Origin: Ruminococcus sp.
GTDB lineage: Bacteria > Bacillota > Clostridia > Oscillospirales > Ruminococcaceae
Direction of reading: 5' to 3'
NCBI GenBank assembly: GCA_014799675.1
Contig: JAAVHM010000035.1
Coordinates: 4,771-11,139 of the forward strand
Length of the DNA: 6,369 nucleotides
Of the stretch, positions 4,119 to 6,369 are shown in pieces; positions within the stretch are counted from its first letter, which is position 1, and the number at the start of each line of letters is the position of its first letter. The notes beneath the pieces were generated by a model. The model was not told the DNA's origin. It saw only the letters and a program-made list of their open reading frames with translations, and did no database searches. The translations under genes and the position numbers were made by a program.

Positions 4119-4691
4119 AAACAGACCCGAAAATCCCATAAAGCTTACCGAAACAACAGAAGCCGCAATAAGCGTCGCGGGAACTCCCTTGAACATCTCG
4201 GGGACGTTTGCCGCGTTCACCCTTGAACGTACTCCGCTGAATATCACAAGAGCAAGGGAAAATCCAAGACCCGCGCCAACGGAGTTTACAACGGACTGAC
4301 CGATGTTGTAGCCATTGTCTGTGTTAAGGATAGTTACGCCAAGTACGGCGCAGTTCGTTGTGATTAGAGGAAGAAATACGCCGAGAGAATTGTACAAAGC
4401 GGGAACTTTCTTTTTAAGTATCATTTCCACAAGCTGTACAAAAAGAGCGATTATCAGAATGAACGCAATTGTTTTCAGATATTCAAGCTCCATTGGAACA
4501 AGTATGAACGTGTATATGGGGAACGTGCAAAGGGTGGCGCATACCATTACAAAGGTTACAGCCGCGCCCATTCCAACCGCGCTGTCAAGCTTTTTCGATA
4601 CGCCGAGGAACGGACATATACCCATGAATTTTGAAAGCACAAAGTTGTCTGTAAGCATCGCGCTGAGTAAAATTACAAGCAGACTTTTCAT
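4113..4691 (-). CDS. rnfA: Rnf complex membrane subunit RnfA
   Basis: RnfA is an integral membrane subunit homologous to NqrE/RsxA. Together with RnfE it forms the core that moves electrons, and the coupled cation, across the membrane. The 192 residues match the family length. The sequence is almost entirely hydrophobic, consistent with six membrane helices. The first half-repeat motif is TDNFVLSKFMGICPFLGVSK (14-33) and the second is TTNCAVLGVTILN (111-123). In the related Na+-NQR structures, paired cysteines of the two homologous subunits hold an Fe-S cluster at their interface. C26 and C114 here sit at those places, with C28 and C111 in RnfE. AAAGGAGGT (4701-4709) lies 9 nt upstream of ATG 4691, inside the end of rnfE, and the ATG overlaps the rnfE TGA (ATGA). 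It is followed by an unusual 137-nt spacer instead of rnfB. Confidence 0.97.
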   Translation of the reverse strand: MKSLLVILLSAMLTDNFVLSKFMGICPFLGVSKKLDSAVGMGAAVTFVMVCATLCTFPIYTFILVPMELEYLKTIAFILIIALFVQLVEMILKKKVPALYNSLGVFLPLITTNCAVLGVTILNTDNGYNIGQSVVNSVGAGLGFSLALVIFSGVRSRVNAANVPEMFKGVPATLIAASVVSVSFMGFSGLFG

Positions 4692-5374
4692 TCGGCAGCG
4701 ACCTCCTTTGCATTATCTTCATTTTTATAACTTGGGCAGTTTGCAGCGTTGGGACAGTTCGCGCAGCCAACCTGCTGCGGCGGCTTCTTGTTTGCGATTT
4801 TGTTTACAACCGCAATAAGTACGCCAAGGGTGAAAAATCCTCCCGCAGGCATGATAAACATACCCATTGTAACAGGCAGGTGAAGCTCCATGCCGAACCA
4901 TTTGCCAGTGCCGATTATCTCACGTATGCTTCCCATTGTGAACAGCGAAAGTGTAAATCCAAGTCCCATTCCTATCGCGTCCAGTATGGAGGGGAAAAAC
5001 TTGTTTTTGGAAGCGAAAGCCTCCGCACGACCGAGAATGATACAGTTTACCGTGATAAGTGAAAGGAACAGTCCCAGACGGTCGTAAAGGTCGGGGAGAT
5101 AGCCTTTCATAAGAAACTCAATAAGCGTAACAAAGCTTGCGATCACCACAATAAAGCAGGGCAAGCGCACCGCTTTCGGTATAACATTTTTCAGCAAAGA
5201 AATTACAGCGTTTGAGCATATAAGTACAAAGGTTGTCGCAAGTCCCATGCCGATACCGTTTGAAGCCGACACCGTTACCGCCAGCGTGGGACACATTCCC
5301 AGCAAGGTAACGAGAGTTGGGTTTTCTTTTATGATACCCTTTGTAAGCTCGTAAAGATTTCCCTTTTTAGCCAT
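4688..5374 (-). CDS. rnfE: Rnf complex membrane subunit RnfE with a cysteine-bearing C-terminal tail
   Basis: RnfE (NqrD/RsxE homologue) is the inverted-topology partner of RnfA in the membrane core. Signature segments are ENPTLVTLLGMCPTLAVT (17-34), SLITVNCIILGRAEAFAS (105-122) and GFTLSLFTMGSIREIIG (139-155). C28 and C111 match the expected Fe-S ligands shared with RnfA. The protein has 228 residues, with six predicted helices ending near residue 193. After the last helix comes a polar tail with C204-x2-C207-x5-C213-P, then an acidic end. Such a tail is not needed by the core fold and might bind a metal or Fe-S cluster; I cannot say how common it is. AAGGAG (5385-5390) lies 10 nt before ATG 5374, and the start overlaps the rnfG stop (TAATG). 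It overlaps rnfA by 4 nt. Confidence 0.97.
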   Translation of the reverse strand: MAKKGNLYELTKGIIKENPTLVTLLGMCPTLAVTVSASNGIGMGLATTFVLICSNAVISLLKNVIPKAVRLPCFIVVIASFVTLIEFLMKGYLPDLYDRLGLFLSLITVNCIILGRAEAFASKNKFFPSILDAIGMGLGFTLSLFTMGSIREIIGTGKWFGMELHLPVTMGMFIMPAGGFFTLGVLIAVVNKIANKKPPQQVGCANCPNAANCPSYKNEDNAKEVAAE

Positions 5375-6024
5375 TACTCGTCAGCTCCTTTCATTTCCTC
5401 ATATGCCGCAAGAGCAGTTTTCACAGCGGTGTACATACCGTTTGACGAGAAAGTCGCTCCGCTTATTGCGTCAAGCTCAAAGCCGCTTCCCGAGGAACTG
5501 CTTGCCGCCGCGTCCAGCTTCAGACGCTTTATTTCCTCACGAGTACCCCATACCGCTTTGGCTTTCACCTTTGTTTCACCCGTATCGGCGGAAACCGTGT
5601 TTTCGTACACAATTCCCTTGAATTGATCTTTGAAGCTGTCGTCCTGCACCTTTGTGCCGACGCCGGGGGTCTCCCCGATAGTCATAACGGAAACTCCGTT
5701 TACCGCCCCCGAGCTGTTAAGTCCCACAAGAACGTGAAGTCCCCCCGAAGAACAACCGTCCGCGGTAATTTCAAAAGCGGTGTTCTCTCCGTCGAAAAGC
5801 ACCGAGGTAACGCCCTCATAGGTCAGTACAGTTCCGTCGTTGTTTTTAAGCATTTCAAAGCCCTCCGCAGAGCCGTACACCTCTGTAAGTCCCGCAGTAA
5901 GCTTTTCGGTGATAACGCCCGTTGTGTCAACATATGTCGCCTCGTATGCCGCAACAAGCAGTCCGCAGGTTATTATACATATTAATGTAAGCACCAGAGG
6001 GGGCTTTATTTTTTCGTTGAACAT
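5374..6024 (-). CDS. rnfG: Rnf complex flavoprotein subunit RnfG (covalent FMN)
   Basis: RnfG is the NqrC-like subunit, carrying a covalently bound FMN on the outer face of the membrane. The 216-residue protein has one N-terminal membrane helix (about 8-27) followed by an FMN-binding domain. The conserved GETPGVGTKV is at 117-126. The flavinylation motif D185-A-I-S-G-A-T191 fits Dxx(S/T)GA(T/S), so T191 is the predicted FMN attachment site; this attachment needs an ApbE-type flavin transferase, which is not in the window. A basic then Ser/Ala-rich stretch (about 152-181, AAASSSSGSG at its end) precedes the motif and looks like an insertion or loop relative to compact family members. GGAGG (6034-6038) is 9 nt before ATG 6024, and the start shares a base with the rnfD stop (TAATG). 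Confidence 0.96.
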   Translation of the reverse strand: MFNEKIKPPLVLTLICIITCGLLVAAYEATYVDTTGVITEKLTAGLTEVYGSAEGFEMLKNNDGTVLTYEGVTSVLFDGENTAFEITADGCSSGGLHVLVGLNSSGAVNGVSVMTIGETPGVGTKVQDDSFKDQFKGIVYENTVSADTGETKVKAKAVWGTREEIKRLKLDAAASSSSGSGFELDAISGATFSSNGMYTAVKTALAAYEEMKGADE

Positions 6025-6369
6025 TATGCGTTACCTCCTTTTACCGGCTTCTTTGCACCTAACGGAACAAGCTTTGTCAGCTTGTCAATATAAGGCGTGA
6101 GCAGGTTCATAAGCAATATTGAGAAAGACACGCCCTCGGGGTAACTGCCGAAGCTTCTTATAATAAATGTAACAAGTCCGCAGCCTATGCCGAAAATTAT
6201 CTTGCCGGACGTGGTAAGGGGAGTTGTCGCATAGTCCGTAGCCATGAAAAACGCGCCTATGAGAAGTCCTCCCGCAAGTACGCCGTAAACCGTTTCAACC
6301 GTGCTTCCCGTGTAAATCAGCGTCAGCACCGCAAACGAGCCGATAAAAGCAATTGGCGTTGCAGGGGAA
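6024..6369 (-). CDS. rnfD: Rnf complex membrane subunit RnfD, C-terminal part only
   Basis: The gene runs off the right edge, so only about the last 115 residues are seen (frame open to 6368). RnfD is the NqrB-like membrane subunit that carries covalent FMN in its N-terminal half, which is outside this window. The visible part contains GGLLIGAFFMATDYATTPLT, then GKIIFGIGCGLVTFIIRSFG and SYPEGVSFSILLMNLLTPYI, all typical of the C-terminal membrane helices of RnfD/RsxD. The GTG codon at 6327-6329 is an internal valine, not a start, because upstream in-frame codons (PIAFIGSFA) continue the family sequence. It is followed directly by rnfG, with a one-base overlap. Confidence 0.95.
   Translation of the reverse strand, partial: SPATPIAFIGSFAVLTLIYTGSTVETVYGVLAGGLLIGAFFMATDYATTPLTTSGKIIFGIGCGLVTFIIRSFGSYPEGVSFSILLMNLLTPYIDKLTKLVPLGAKKPVKGGNA

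Noticed and set aside
6327..6329. GTG as a possible start of a 101-residue protein
   Set aside because: In-frame codons continue upstream to the edge with RnfD-like sequence, so it is an internal valine.

Overview
The window looks like chromosomal DNA from an anaerobic clostridial bacterium, probably a gut member of the Oscillospirales or a related Bacillota order. The reasons are AT-rich intergenic DNA, strong GGAGG-type ribosome binding sites, a clostridial-order rnf operon, a FabV/TER-type enoyl reductase, and a TGTAGGGGCGG-type intergenic repeat. This placement is inference; no rRNA or marker gene is present.

Right part (about 2515-6369, all minus strand): the operon rnfD(partial)-rnfG-rnfE-rnfA-[DUF4160-like]-[DUF2442-like]-rnfB. 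It encodes most of the Rnf complex, a membrane ferredoxin:NAD+ oxidoreductase coupled to Na+ or H+ translocation. D/G, G/E and E/A touch or overlap at start/stop codons. The run is broken between rnfA and rnfB by 137 bp of spacer with a palindrome and competing hairpins, then two small translationally linked genes. rnfC and the operon promoter lie beyond the right edge. A hairpin follows rnfB.

Middle (1256-2513, minus): fabV, an NADH-dependent trans-2-enoyl-CoA/ACP reductase, with its own extended -10 promoter. It ends tail-to-tail, with a 4-bp overlap, against a small plus-strand gene.

Left part (1-1259): a compact regulatory locus. Three tiny minus-strand genes (two paralogous XRE/HTH regulators and one ribbon-helix-helix protein) diverge from an 82-codon plus-strand gene of unknown function. 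The plus gene has a perfect consensus sigma-70 promoter (TTGACA-17-TATAAT). Two CACC-N6-GGTG palindromes, 33 bp apart, flank and occupy this promoter and look like operators for one of the regulators. Left of the locus is a 27-bp perfect inverted repeat whose arms are themselves hairpins (a REP/BIME-like element).

Two things deserve most attention: the HTH-HTH-RHH divergon with paired operators, and the DUF4160/DUF2442 pair embedded in the rnf operon. No tRNA, rRNA, CRISPR array or transposase gene was seen, and no stretch over 300 bases lacks a gene.
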